DNA of 50,835 bases, from NCBI GenBank assembly GCA_905234555.1, contig CAJOHO010000024.1, positions 1 to 50,835 on the forward strand, in the 5' to 3' direction. This DNA is from an uncultured Bacteroidaceae bacterium. GTDB lineage: Bacteria; Bacteroidota; Bacteroidia; Bacteroidales; Bacteroidaceae. The notes below the pieces were generated by a model. That model saw only the letters and a program-made list of their open reading frames with translations, ran no database searches and was not told the origin of the DNA. Position 1 is the first letter of the stretch, and each line of letters opens with the position of its first letter. The translations under genes and the position numbers were made by a program. Below, piece by piece: positions 1 to 9,176 of the stretch.

Positions 1-177
1 TACATCTGCAACTTTATTCTGTTAACTAATGTGTTGATAATCATATAAATAGTTAAAGTTTTATAATGACGAATTACCACCCAAATTGACGCAGAACCTT
101 TTTTTGGAGAGAAAGAGGTGGCGAGATGACGAATTAAGTGGTTAGGGCACGGGCTGTTATTCGTGTTAACATAAGCC

Positions 178-223
178 GTCATTCGTGCGTGCACAAAATG
201 TCAACCGTTCACGCACGAATGAC
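178..223. repeat. 14-bp perfect inverted repeat (GTGCGTGCACG family)
   Basis: A perfect 14-base inverted repeat, GTCATTCGTGCGTG at 178-191 and its complement at 210-223, encloses an 18-base loop. Positions 182-208 (27 bases) recur exactly at 33151-33177. Apart from this element and the terminator at 262-299, I see no gene or other feature in positions 1-324. Confidence 0.8.
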
Positions 224-261
224 CCCCAGCCCCCGAGGGGGTGAACCCAAGTTAACATTAA

Positions 262-299
262 CGAAAACAAGCAGCCTTTGGGATGCAAGGGCTGCTTGT
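262..299 (-). terminator. Intrinsic terminator of the GH51 gene
   Basis: Read on the minus strand, a ten-base-pair stem (ACAAGCAGCC paired with GGCTGCTTGT, 267-276 and 290-299) is followed by TTTTCG. It lies 26 bases beyond the stop codon of the arabinofuranosidase gene. Confidence 0.8.
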
Positions 300-324
300 T
301 GTATGCTGGAGTCGGGTGTTGGAC

Positions 325-2337
325 TTAGAGGGCGATCTGGAGCATGATGAAGGTGTAGGGTTCGAGGACGAAATCCATCTTCTTCTTCATCTTGATGGTT
401 TCCTGTACGGGCTGGATGGGTTGTGCCTCGTAGTTGTTCTCGTCGTTTGCCTTACCTGTGAGGGTGGTGCGGACGGCTTCTCCCTTGAGTGACTTGAAGC
501 GGGAGAGGTCGATGGTGCCTGTCTTGCGTGCATCGCTGGCGTTGCAGAGCTTGACGAAGAGCTGGCGAGTCTTGACGTTGAGAACAACGGACTGGCCGTA
601 GTGGCTGTTCTCGATGGGCTGGATGAGTCCCTTGGCGTCGCCATCGAAGTGGACGCAGTCGCCATAGTAATACTGTCCGCTGGAGAGTCCGAAGAGCTGC
701 TGGATGTAGTAGCTGCAGGTGAGGTAAGGACGCTCGTTGTCGAAGTAGATGAGGTCGGGGTTCCAGTTGGTGGCATCCTTGCGAGCAAAGAGCGGAGCGT
801 AGGAGGTCATTGCCACGATGTCGCCGTTGCGCTCTACGTGGAGCAGGTAAAGTCCTTCGGCAAGGGCGTCGATGAGTTTCTTGTCCTTGGCTGCGTATTC
901 ACCGAGATAGACCTTGGTCTTGCGGGTACGTGGATATTTGTCGTACTGGCGGGAGTTGAGGAAGTAGTTGTTGGGTTCGTAGTAGTGCTCGTCGATGATG
1001 GGCATACCGATTTCCTCTGCCAGACGCCAGCCGTTCTCAAGGTCGGGATTGCCTGGGTGGGAACCAGGACCGGCTGTGCCGACGATGACGATGTCGGGAT
1101 ATTTCTCCGTTACCTTATTATAAATATACTTGAAGCGTTCTTCGAACTCAGGGGTGATCTTCTCTTCGTTGCCGAGTCCGAGGTACTTGAGGTTGAAGGG
1201 TGCGGGGTGTCCGGCTTCCACGCGCTTGCGGCTCCATTCGGTGGTGCCGTCGCCATTTGCCCAGTCGATGAGGTCGAGGGCTTCAGCTACCCATTCGTCC
1301 ATTTCGGACATAGGAACGACGTCCTGAGCCTGAGTTTTCATGCCCCATCCGCCGTTGGTGCCCTGACAGCTGACGCCACAGGGGAGGATGGGCAGCGGTT
1401 CCATACCTACGTCTTCGCAGAACTGGAAGTACTCGAAGTAGCCGAGTGCGAGGCTCTGGTGGTAGCCCCAGGTGTTCTTCTGCGACTTACGGGTCTGACG
1501 TGGACCGATGGTCTCTTTCCAGCGGTAGGTGTTCCAGAAGCCGTCACCGCCACCATGTACGACACATCCGCCTGGGAAGCGCATGAACTTAGGATGAAGA
1601 TCGGCAAGTGCCTGTGCGAGGTCTTTGCGGAGTCCGTGTCCCTTGTAGGTGTCCTGTGGCATGAGGGAGACTTCGTCGATGTCGATGTCGCCCTTGGTGA
1701 GGACGAGAATCTGAAGGGATGCGTTCTTGGAGTCGGCATTGGGTGTGAGGGTGAAGAAGTAGCGTTCCCAATCGACGGCGTTGACGTTGATGGTGGATTC
1801 AGCCAGCACCTTGGGGTCTTTGCCCCAACCCTGCGGCTCGACGAGAGCGATGCGGATGTCCTTGTCGTCCTGCAGGTTGGTGTTGCGGAAGAAGGCTGAG
1901 AAATCGTACTTGGCACCAGCCTTCACGGAGATGCCGTCGAAGCCGTCGTTCTGCAGACCTACGCCTTTCCATCCGGCATAGTCGTAGAATTCCTTGACGC
2001 GCTCGATGTGGATGGTCATGTAGGTGGGGTTGTTGGCGTTGAGCGGCTTAGCCATCGATGGGCGGATGTAGCCAAGGGAGTGTCCTGGACGCAGGAACTT
2101 CCATGCTGTGCCTGGTCCCCAGCCGTCGCGTTCGGTGGTGTTGAACTCGAAGGAGCCGTTCTGCACCAGCTCGGCATAGAGTCCACCGTCGGCTGAACTG
2201 CTGATATCCTCGAAGAAGATACCGATTAATTCGTCACTAATTGCCTTTCCGCCCGCTGGGGCTTTCATGGCTTTCTGGGCTGATGCGCCCAGCGTTGCTG
2301 CTACCAAGAGGGTAGCGAGGAGCGTTCTTCTTTTCAT
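325..2337 (-). CDS. Secreted alpha-L-arabinofuranosidase, GH51
   Basis: This is a 670-residue glycoside hydrolase that should release terminal arabinofuranose from arabinoxylan or arabinan. The N-terminus MKRRTLLATLLVAATLGASA is a signal peptide, so I start at 2337; the open frame continues 28 codons upstream with no signal-like sequence. GH51 signatures are present: GLGNEEK, with predicted acid/base Glu391, and YLGEYAA, with predicted nucleophile Glu480. The first part carries a carbohydrate-binding-like beta region, then the catalytic barrel and a C-terminal beta domain ending in TFIMLQIAL. It follows the large secreted protein upstream by 90 bases and probably shares its transcript. The sequence gives the family; the exact substrate is inference. 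Confidence 0.93.
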   Translation of the reverse strand: MKRRTLLATLLVAATLGASAQKAMKAPAGGKAISDELIGIFFEDISSSADGGLYAELVQNGSFEFNTTERDGWGPGTAWKFLRPGHSLGYIRPSMAKPLNANNPTYMTIHIERVKEFYDYAGWKGVGLQNDGFDGISVKAGAKYDFSAFFRNTNLQDDKDIRIALVEPQGWGKDPKVLAESTINVNAVDWERYFFTLTPNADSKNASLQILVLTKGDIDIDEVSLMPQDTYKGHGLRKDLAQALADLHPKFMRFPGGCVVHGGGDGFWNTYRWKETIGPRQTRKSQKNTWGYHQSLALGYFEYFQFCEDVGMEPLPILPCGVSCQGTNGGWGMKTQAQDVVPMSEMDEWVAEALDLIDWANGDGTTEWSRKRVEAGHPAPFNLKYLGLGNEEKITPEFEERFKYIYNKVTEKYPDIVIVGTAGPGSHPGNPDLENGWRLAEEIGMPIIDEHYYEPNNYFLNSRQYDKYPRTRKTKVYLGEYAAKDKKLIDALAEGLYLLHVERNGDIVAMTSYAPLFARKDATNWNPDLIYFDNERPYLTCSYYIQQLFGLSSGQYYYGDCVHFDGDAKGLIQPIENSHYGQSVVLNVKTRQLFVKLCNASDARKTGTIDLSRFKSLKGEAVRTTLTGKANDENNYEAQPIQPVQETIKMKKKMDFVLEPYTFIMLQIAL

Positions 2338-2427
2338 GTTTTTGTTGGGAATTATGTTTGGTTGTTTAATATTCTTGGTTTTCCCACGGCTGACGCCGCG
2401 GGCACGGTGGCTAAAGTTCACTCGTGA

Positions 2428-5400
2428 TTAGGGGATGAGGACCTTCTTGCCGGCGTGGATGTAGAGACCCTTATTCAATTTACCATTTACGATTTTGCGG
2501 CCGTCGAGGGTGTAGAAAGAATTATCGGAATACTCGGAGTGCTCGGAATACTCGGAGTCGGAGTAGTCGGGGGAGGTGATTCCTACTTCTTCGGGAGTGA
2601 GGAAACGGAGGAGGCGGAGGTTGTCGAACATGATGCAGGAACCGCCAGAGAGCCAGTTGATGTCGAGAGAGATGTTGATGGCTTTGGGGGCGGAGAGTTC
2701 GAAGTCGAGGGACTGGGTGGACCAGGGCATTTCGGCAAAGATGCCGGTGCTGCCTCCTTCGAAGTTCTGCCGCTCGCTACTCACGCCGTTGGCTGAGAGG
2801 GTGAAAGAAGAAACGGCGCTGTTGGCATAGGCGGAGCGGTAATCGACCGACAGGCGGTATTTGCCTACTGGTAGTTCGGCTGTGGTGGTGGAGAGGGTAG
2901 TGGTGCCTGTATTCCAACCCATTCGCAGGTAGTAGGCCTGCTGACCGTCGGCAACAGAGGTGACGAGACCAAAGTTGTTGTCGGTGTAGCAGTTAGGGGT
3001 GACGATGAGTGAGACAACGTCGCTGCCGGAACGAGTCCACTGGGCAGGGGCTGTCAGTTTGTAGCCACGCAGTCCGTCGGCGGAGTTGTTCTCAGGTGAG
3101 AGTGCCGAAATGTTGTCGGCTTCGAAAGAAGGGTTGAGCAAAGCGGTTTCGGTGACATCGGTGCTCGGTTGTTCGACGTCACCGTCCGTAGGGAAATTGG
3201 CAGGTTCAGCTTTCGGGCTGCCGTCTTCGATTGAGATGAAACGAGTTGCCAAAGCGGGAAGGGGAACGGTGATGGGCATCTGACTGCCGTCCTCACCGAT
3301 GATGGTGATGTAGAGCGTCTGTTCCTCTTCTGTCTTATTTCTGATGAAGACCGCACGTGAATCGCCTTCGGCCTGTATGGCTTCTACGCTCTTAGCTCCA
3401 GCCACAAAGACTTTCAGCTCGTTGGCGATATGCATGTTCTGAGCGCAGGTGAAGCTGGCTGTTGCTTCGCCGTTGGCGATGTTGGTGAGGACTGTGAATA
3501 CAGGAGCACCCAACGGACAGGAGACGGTGAGGTCGTTCCAAGGCGTCTTGTCGGCAGCGAAGAGGTTGGACAGCAGCAGATACTGTGTGCCGTCGGGGTC
3601 GGGAGCGATGACACCGTGCCATCCTTCAGGCCACGAAGCCAGCTGGGTGAGGTCCTGCACCTGAGCCGCCAAGGCTTTGGTCTGTTCGGCTGTCACATCG
3701 CAATAATAGACGAAGTTGCGGATGTGGTTCATCTTGGTACCCACGCTGCTGGAGCTGTTGTTGAAAGACGGGTAGATTTTCGCCGTCATGATGGAGTTGT
3801 TGTTCGAACGGTCGCCAAAGCCCATCTGGTTGTTCTCTTTCTTGCAGACAAAACCGATGGCGTTGTCGATGTTCGCCCACTCGCTCTTCCAGGTGACGGT
3901 GCTCGACCCATCCACTTGCTTCACGCCTCCTTCGTAGTATATGGTGCGTTTCAGCTTGGTGAACTCATCGACGGAAATGCCCATCATGCCTCCTTGCTCA
4001 GCGCTGACCGTTGTGGCAGAGTTGGCTTTGAGTGCATCGATGAGGATGACGGCGTTGCCGCTGGTGGAATAGAAGGCGAAAGCTTGGGGAATCTGTCCGT
4101 TGTTTGCCATGAGTTTGCCGTTCATGGCGTATGCGTCGTTGAAGAAGGTGTAGCGTCCCTTGATGACAGCGGTGTTGTCCGCACGGCTGTAAGTACCCAG
4201 GATGTTTCCTGTGTTGTGGGTGCGGAACGGCACCATGATCTTAGCTGTCTGGATGTTGTTGGGCACGATGACGCCGCTATAGTCCTTGATGCCGTCGTTC
4301 CACGAGAAGCAGGTGAAGCGGTCGCGAGTCATGCTGCGCACGATATTCTGCGTCTCAAAGTATTTGGTGGCAGCAAAGTACTGGCTGAATTCCTCCCAAG
4401 TGACAGGTGTGAGGTCGGCTGTAGAGAGGATTTCGTGCATGAGCCAAGTCATCATTACGCGATGGGCTTCCACACCCATTCGTCGTGCACCCACATCGGG
4501 ACGCAGCAGCCAGGAACCGTCGGTTGTGGTGGTCTGACGCGCCTTGATGTTCTTGTAAGCCAGGTTTTCGAGGAGCAGGGCGTTGGCATCACGCTGGAAG
4601 CAAGCCTGTGTGGTGTAGCTGGTAATCTGGTCGAAGAGGAAGAGGCTCCAGTCGTTGCCGTTGGGCATCGCCAGTTCTCCGTCGGCAGTAGCCAGCCAGT
4701 TCATCACTTCGTCCATCACCGCCTGATTATTGTGCATGAGGGCGTTAGACTTCCAAGTTTCTGTGCCTTTCACGCCCAGCTGGAACATCTTTAGCGCCAA
4801 AGCCGCCTCTCCCAGTTCCTGCATCACCACGTTCTGGTAGGAAGTGTGGAACATGTTGTGGTTCTGGAGCGTATAATCGCTGTAGAGGTTCTGTCCCTTA
4901 TAGAGCTGGGCAACGGTTTTGTTGTTGTAATCGGGGTCGATGACGGTATTGTTGGTCTTGTCGGATTGATGGGAATAGCTGTTGATGGCAAATTCGCGCA
5001 TCCGCTCGAACCATTGAGGTGCCAGAGGGTCGTCGGGGAACAGACCCAATGCGGCAGCCAGTACATCGACTTCCCATCCGTTCTCTTCGGCTTTGGTGTC
5101 GCCGGCATAGCCAGTAGGGATGTTGCGGTTCAGCTCGTAGTTGCACTCAGCCTTCAGCAGGTTGTAGATATAGCCACGTTGAGCATCCGTGAGCTTGTCC
5201 CACTGGAAGAAGGCGCTGTAAGCCACAGACATAGCCCAGAGGCTGGATTCCCAAACGTGGTCGCTTCCGCTGGTGGATCCCCAGTAGTCGCCACCGTTGC
5301 AAACCTTGAGCTTGTTCGCCTTGTGGGTGGAGTAGGCAAAGACAAGGGACTTCATCGCCAGCGTTTCCAGATCATCCCAGGTGACACCGCTGGGGAGGGT

Positions 5401-5751
5401 GACGCCGGCAGGCTTTCCATATTTCACCAGGAAAGCACAAATCATCGACAGGTCGGCATTGGGACGCACGCCCTGTTCATTGCTTTTCATGGTGGCTTCA
5501 CCCTTGAAGCAGCCACAGACTTCGTTGACGCTGTTGGGTGCTACGCAGTCCTGAAAGTCGTCCTTCATGTAGGTGGCAAAATTCGCCAGCATCTGCAAGA
5601 GGTCGGCTTTCATCTCCTGCTCAGACACGAACGTCTGGGTCAGCACGCCTTCTGTCGGACTGGAGATGTCGTTTTCACTCTGTGCAAGGACGCCAAACGG
5701 CAAGATGGTTGACAGCAAAAGTGCCAACATGGTTGATTTCGTTCTTGTCAT
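2428..5751 (-). CDS. Large secreted protein, probable alpha/alpha-toroid polysaccharide-active enzyme
   Basis: The protein has 1107 residues. I start at 5751 because MTRTKSTMLALLLSTILPFG followed by VLAQ is a signal peptide; the open frame continues 15 codons further. The first ~500 residues are helical and rich in W, N and H (NHNMFHTSYQN, AEENGWEVDVLAAALGLFPD), as in alpha/alpha-toroid lyases and hydrolases. Beta-sandwich-like sequence follows, then a carbohydrate-binding-like module starting near LLNPSFEAD. The last 40 residues (YTLDGRKI, GLYIHAGKKVLIP) are the C-terminal tail common on exported Bacteroidota proteins and also seen on the proteins at 41.4 and 45.9 kb. I cannot assign a CAZy family. 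A polar insert, YSDSEYSEHSEYSDNS, sits near residues 1061-1077. Pairing with GH51 suggests plant polysaccharide breakdown (inference). Confidence 0.75.
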   Translation of the reverse strand: MTRTKSTMLALLLSTILPFGVLAQSENDISSPTEGVLTQTFVSEQEMKADLLQMLANFATYMKDDFQDCVAPNSVNEVCGCFKGEATMKSNEQGVRPNADLSMICAFLVKYGKPAGVTLPSGVTWDDLETLAMKSLVFAYSTHKANKLKVCNGGDYWGSTSGSDHVWESSLWAMSVAYSAFFQWDKLTDAQRGYIYNLLKAECNYELNRNIPTGYAGDTKAEENGWEVDVLAAALGLFPDDPLAPQWFERMREFAINSYSHQSDKTNNTVIDPDYNNKTVAQLYKGQNLYSDYTLQNHNMFHTSYQNVVMQELGEAALALKMFQLGVKGTETWKSNALMHNNQAVMDEVMNWLATADGELAMPNGNDWSLFLFDQITSYTTQACFQRDANALLLENLAYKNIKARQTTTTDGSWLLRPDVGARRMGVEAHRVMMTWLMHEILSTADLTPVTWEEFSQYFAATKYFETQNIVRSMTRDRFTCFSWNDGIKDYSGVIVPNNIQTAKIMVPFRTHNTGNILGTYSRADNTAVIKGRYTFFNDAYAMNGKLMANNGQIPQAFAFYSTSGNAVILIDALKANSATTVSAEQGGMMGISVDEFTKLKRTIYYEGGVKQVDGSSTVTWKSEWANIDNAIGFVCKKENNQMGFGDRSNNNSIMTAKIYPSFNNSSSSVGTKMNHIRNFVYYCDVTAEQTKALAAQVQDLTQLASWPEGWHGVIAPDPDGTQYLLLSNLFAADKTPWNDLTVSCPLGAPVFTVLTNIANGEATASFTCAQNMHIANELKVFVAGAKSVEAIQAEGDSRAVFIRNKTEEEQTLYITIIGEDGSQMPITVPLPALATRFISIEDGSPKAEPANFPTDGDVEQPSTDVTETALLNPSFEADNISALSPENNSADGLRGYKLTAPAQWTRSGSDVVSLIVTPNCYTDNNFGLVTSVADGQQAYYLRMGWNTGTTTLSTTTAELPVGKYRLSVDYRSAYANSAVSSFTLSANGVSSERQNFEGGSTGIFAEMPWSTQSLDFELSAPKAINISLDINWLSGGSCIMFDNLRLLRFLTPEEVGITSPDYSDSEYSEHSEYSDNSFYTLDGRKIVNGKLNKGLYIHAGKKVLIP

Positions 5752-5793
5752 GAATTCGGTTGTTGGGTAGTTGACAAAATTCTGATTTGCCGA

Positions 5794-5801
5794 CAAAGTT
5801 A
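5794..5801 (-). promoter_or_regulatory. Bacteroidota -7 element for the 2428-5751 gene
   Basis: The minus strand reads TAACTTTG, matching the TAnnTTTG -7 consensus, about 40 bases upstream of the chosen start at 5751. This supports that start over the longer open frame. Confidence 0.65.
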
Positions 5802-5917
5802 AAAATAATTGTTGAAAAACGAAAGAAAAAAGAACGAGTTTTTACCCGTAAAGTTAAAAAACAATGTATAAAGGCAAAAAGTTTGGTTTTTCTGAGTGTT
5901 GTATCAACAAAAATTCC

Positions 5918-5925
5918 TAACTTTG
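5918..5925 (+). promoter_or_regulatory. Bacteroidota -7 element for purH
   Basis: TAACTTTG followed by C lies 38 bases before the purH start. The purine gene, and possibly the rod-shape operon behind it, is probably transcribed from here. Confidence 0.65.
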
Positions 5926-5963
5926 CACAACCAAAAACAAACGTGACAAAAAGGTAAAAAGAT

Positions 5964-6557
5964 ATGAGCGAAATGAAGAAAATCAAAAAAGCTTTGGTGT
6001 CCGTGTTTCACAAGGACGGTTTAGATGATTTGTTGGCAGCTCTGCATGCTGACGGTGTGGAATTCCTGAGTACTGGCGGTACGCAGAAATTCATTGAAGG
6101 TTTGGGTTATCCCTGCGAGAAAGTGGAAACCCTGACCACCTATCCATCCATTCTGGGTGGACGTGTGAAGACCTTGCACCCCAAGGTGTTTGGAGGCATT
6201 CTGGGACGTCGCGAACTGGAGAGTGACGCACAGGAAATGGCAAAATACGATATTCCTGAGATAGATCTGGTGATTGTGGATCTCTATCCTTTTGAAGAGA
6301 CCGTTGCCAGCACGACGGATGAGTCAGCCATCATCGAAAAGATTGACATCGGCGGTATCAGCCTGATTCGTGCCGCTGCCAAGAACTTCAACGACGTGGT
6401 GATTGTGCCCAGCAAGGCAGAATACGGCAAACTGCTGGAGATTGTAAAGGAGCAAGGTGCCCAGACCACGAAGGAACAGCGTCGCTGGTTTGCCACTCAG
6501 GCATTCGGGGTCAGCTCACACTACGACACAGCTATCCACAGCTGGTTTGCAAAGTAG
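5964..6557 (+). CDS. purH: IMP cyclohydrolase domain of PurH, stand-alone
   Basis: The 197 residues match the N-terminal IMP cyclohydrolase (MGS-like) half of PurH, which closes FAICAR to IMP in the last step of purine synthesis. Family motifs are clear: STGGTQKFIEG, GGRVKTLHPK, IDIGGISLIRAAAKN and the end SHYDTAI. Bifunctional PurH is about 500 residues, with an AICAR transformylase domain following. Here the reading frame stops right at the domain boundary and the sequence turns into a G/C-rich dispersed repeat with no trace of the second domain. Either the transformylase is encoded elsewhere or the gene is truncated; the first is more likely because the domain itself looks intact. It lies 145 bases upstream of mreB. 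Confidence 0.9.
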   Translation: MSEMKKIKKALVSVFHKDGLDDLLAALHADGVEFLSTGGTQKFIEGLGYPCEKVETLTTYPSILGGRVKTLHPKVFGGILGRRELESDAQEMAKYDIPEIDLVIVDLYPFEETVASTTDESAIIEKIDIGGISLIRAAAKNFNDVVIVPSKAEYGKLLEIVKEQGAQTTKEQRRWFATQAFGVSSHYDTAIHSWFAK

Positions 6558-6645
6558 GCCCCCCTCTTTCAATGGTCTTTACACCCCCTTCGGTTCCCCC
6601 GTTAATCGGGGGACAGAAACCCCCCAAGGGGGGAAGAAAAGTGAA
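6558..6645. repeat. Dispersed G/C-rich palindromic repeat, copy A
   Basis: The block contains the segment GGTCTTTACACCCCCTTCGG, a CCCCCGTTAATCGGGGG hairpin and a CCCCCAAGGGGGG palindrome. In the opposite orientation the same ~55 bases occur at 15150-15212 and 30160-30345. It fills most of the purH-mreB gap, begins at the purH stop codon, and may also act as a transcription barrier (inference). Confidence 0.8.
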
Positions 6646-6665
6646 GCGTTAACAATGCATAATGG

Positions 6666-6702
6666 ACTTTAAACTTTAGAACTTAAAAACTCAAAAACTT
6701 AA
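6666..6702 (+). repeat. AT-rich low-complexity leader before mreB
   Basis: Variants of an ACTTAAAAACTCAA-type unit run directly into the mreB start codon. A longer version of the same low-complexity text precedes the glsB-like gene at 25417-25465. Confidence 0.6.
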
Positions 6703-7728
6703 ATGGGATTTTTCAGTTTAACACAGAATATTGCGATGGACCTTGGCACAGCCAACACCATTATCACGATTAATGGTAAGATTGCTGTGGATGAGCCATC
6801 GGTGGTGGCACTCGACCGTACCACCAAGAAGATGATTGCCGTAGGCAAGAAGGCGAAGATGATGCAGGAAAAGGTGCATGAAAACATCACGACGAGCCGT
6901 CCGTTGCGCGACGGAGTGATTGCCGACTTTAATGCCTGCGAGCAGATGATGCGTGGTCTGATCAAGATGGTGAACATGGGTCACCACCTCTTTTCTCAGT
7001 CCCTGCGTATGGTGATTGGTGTTCCTTCCGGTTCTACAGAAGTGGAACTGCGTGCCGTACGCGATAGTGCTGAACACGCTGGTGGACGCGACGTTTATCT
7101 GTTGTTTGAACCTATGGCTGCTGCCATCGGTATCGGTCTCGACGTAGAAGCGCCAGAGGGCAATATGGTGGTAGATATCGGTGGTGGTTCCACAGAAATC
7201 GCTGTGATTTCGCTGGGCGGTATCGTTACCAACAACTCTATCCGTGTGGCTGGCGACGAACTGACCAATGACATTCAGGAGTATATGAGTCGCCAGCACA
7301 ATGTGAAGGTGGGTGAGCGTATGGCTGAGCGTATCAAAATCAACGTAGGTTCTGCTTTGACGGAATTGCCAGCTGAGATTGCTCCTGAAGATTATCTGGT
7401 GCATGGTCCGAACCGTATCACGGCTCTGCCTTTGGAAATCAGCGTGAGCTATCAGGAAATCGCACATTGCATCGACAAGACGATTGCCAAAATCGAAACG
7501 GCTGTGTTGAGTGCCCTCGAACAGACTCCTCCTGAACTGTATGCCGACATCGTGAAGAACGGTATCTGGCTGACAGGTGGTGGTGCTCTCCTGCGTGGTC
7601 TCGACAGACGTCTGACCGACAAGATCAAGATTCCTTTCCATGTGGCAGATGATCCGCTCCATAGTGTGGCAAAGGGTACGGGTATTGCGCTGAAGAACGT
7701 CAATAACTTCTCGTTCCTGATGCGATAA
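6703..7728 (+). CDS. mreB: Rod shape-determining actin homologue MreB
   Basis: A 341-residue bacterial actin. The phosphate-binding segment IAMDLGTANTII at the start, the GVPSGSTEVE region, VVDIGGGSTEIAVISLGG in the middle and LTGGGALLRGLD near the end are the nucleotide-binding signatures of MreB. It polymerises under the inner membrane and positions the elongation machinery (MreC, MreD, PBP2, RodA), which is encoded directly downstream in the usual order. Length is normal. The start at 6703 follows an AT-rich leader with no clear Shine-Dalgarno sequence, as is usual in Bacteroidota. Confidence 0.97.
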   Translation: MGFFSLTQNIAMDLGTANTIITINGKIAVDEPSVVALDRTTKKMIAVGKKAKMMQEKVHENITTSRPLRDGVIADFNACEQMMRGLIKMVNMGHHLFSQSLRMVIGVPSGSTEVELRAVRDSAEHAGGRDVYLLFEPMAAAIGIGLDVEAPEGNMVVDIGGGSTEIAVISLGGIVTNNSIRVAGDELTNDIQEYMSRQHNVKVGERMAERIKINVGSALTELPAEIAPEDYLVHGPNRITALPLEISVSYQEIAHCIDKTIAKIETAVLSALEQTPPELYADIVKNGIWLTGGGALLRGLDRRLTDKIKIPFHVADDPLHSVAKGTGIALKNVNNFSFLMR

Positions 7729-7752
7729 ACCGAACGAGACGAGACAGAGGCT

Positions 7753-8613
7753 ATGCGTAACCTGATAGACTTTGTTCAACGACATATTCATTGGCTGGTG
7801 TTCCTCTTCTTAGAGGTCGTCAGCCTTGTTTTGCTTTTCAAACACAACAGCTATCAGGGAAGTGTGTTTATCTCTACAGCCAACGCCCTGAGCGGAAAGG
7901 TGAACGAACTGACCAGCGGTGTCAGCTCCTATTTCAACCTGAAAGACGAGAACATCCACTTGGAGGCAGAGAACGAAGCGCTACGCAAACAGGTGTTGGA
8001 GTTGCAGGCTAAGGAAGAGGAACGACAAGCCCTTGCTGCAGACACGATGGTTCGGCGCCACCTGCTGCCAACCTACGAAGTTGTCAGCGGGCAGGTGGTA
8101 AATGCCACCCTTCATCGTCCCAACAACCTGTTGACCATCAACTTAGGCGAAGCCGATGGCGTTCGACCGGAGATGGGTGTGGTCTGCTCCAGTGGAGTGG
8201 TGGGTATTGTCTATCTCACTTCAGCTCACTACAGCGTAGTCATTCCTTTGCTCAACACCCAGTCGAACATCAGTTGTCGGATAGATTCGACCAGCTATTA
8301 CGGCATCCTGCAATGGCAGCACGGAGACCCTGAGATTTCCTATCTGAACGGTATTCCTCGTCACGCGAAAGTGAAAGTGGGCGACAAGATAGAAACCAAC
8401 GGCTACTCCGACATCTTCCCTGCAGGCATTCCCATCGGAAAGGTCATTAAGATTACCGACACCAGCGACGGACTCTCGTATAGCCTGGTGGTGAAGCTGT
8501 TTACCGACTTCAAAACTCTCCGCAACATATCCGTCATCACCAATTATACGCAGCCAGAGCGTCGGGCGTTGGAGCAGAAAGCCGACTCGCTCGTCCAACG
8601 GATAGAGAATTAA
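7753..8613 (+). CDS. mreC: Rod shape-determining protein MreC
   Basis: The 286-residue protein has one N-terminal membrane anchor (HWLVFLFLEVVSLVLLF), then a coiled coil (about residues 60-100, LKDENIHLEAENEALRKQ), then the periplasmic beta domain with VVNATLHRPNNLLTINLG and GVVGIVYLTSAHYSVV. It bridges cytoplasmic MreB to periplasmic PBP2. It starts 24 bases after mreB and is surely cotranscribed with it. Confidence 0.93.
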   Translation: MRNLIDFVQRHIHWLVFLFLEVVSLVLLFKHNSYQGSVFISTANALSGKVNELTSGVSSYFNLKDENIHLEAENEALRKQVLELQAKEEERQALAADTMVRRHLLPTYEVVSGQVVNATLHRPNNLLTINLGEADGVRPEMGVVCSSGVVGIVYLTSAHYSVVIPLLNTQSNISCRIDSTSYYGILQWQHGDPEISYLNGIPRHAKVKVGDKIETNGYSDIFPAGIPIGKVIKITDTSDGLSYSLVVKLFTDFKTLRNISVITNYTQPERRALEQKADSLVQRIEN

Positions 8614-8660
8614 ACGAAGGCAATAGAAATTAAGCGAAGTTCATATAGTGATTTAGAACT

Positions 8661-9176
8661 GTGAGTATTACGTTTTTTCATAGATTATTCCGGATGGTGC
8701 TGCTGCTGGCAGTCCAGTTGCTTGTGCTGAACCACGTTCACCTCTTTGGTTACGGCACACCTTTGCTGTTGGCTGGACTAACGCTGAAGTTCCATCGTGG
8801 CACCTCACGTATCTCCTTGCTGCTTTGGGGATTCGTGATGGGTATGATTTATGATATGTTCAGCAATACCACAGGTATGGGAATGGCCAGCTGTACGTTG
8901 CTCGCCATGATGCAGCCGTTTCTCCTCAACCTCTTCACACCTCGTGAAGCGTCAGCAGAGATACGTCCTTCCTTCCTCACCATCGGACAGACCAACTATA
9001 TCCTGTATGTGCTTATTACGATGCTGATTTTCCATGTTGTCTTCTATGCGCTGGATGCATTTACCATCTCCAATTGGATGCTTACGTTGATGGGCATCAG
9101 CACGGGTACGCTTCTTGCCACGTTGCTGATGGTCTTGTTCGATTTGATGTCTCATCCGAAACGGCATGAAAGCTAA
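8661..9176 (+). CDS. mreD: Rod shape-determining membrane protein MreD
   Basis: This 171-residue hydrophobic protein has five or six predicted membrane segments, the usual MreD size and character. I assign it mainly from its position between mreC and mrdA, as MreD is poorly conserved. The start is GTG at 8661. Its TAA stop overlaps the ATG of mrdA by one base (TAATG), suggesting translational coupling. Confidence 0.85.
   Translation: MSITFFHRLFRMVLLLAVQLLVLNHVHLFGYGTPLLLAGLTLKFHRGTSRISLLLWGFVMGMIYDMFSNTTGMGMASCTLLAMMQPFLLNLFTPREASAEIRPSFLTIGQTNYILYVLITMLIFHVVFYALDAFTISNWMLTLMGISTGTLLATLLMVLFDLMSHPKRHES

Noticed and set aside
601-1899. 432-codon plus-strand frame opposite the GH51 gene
   Set aside because: It lies wholly within a clear GH51 gene, has no recognisable domains, and its composition is that of an antisense shadow.
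3430-4794. 454-codon plus-strand frame opposite the large secreted enzyme
   Set aside because: Antisense shadow of a gene with a signal peptide, conserved tail and promoter; no domain seen.
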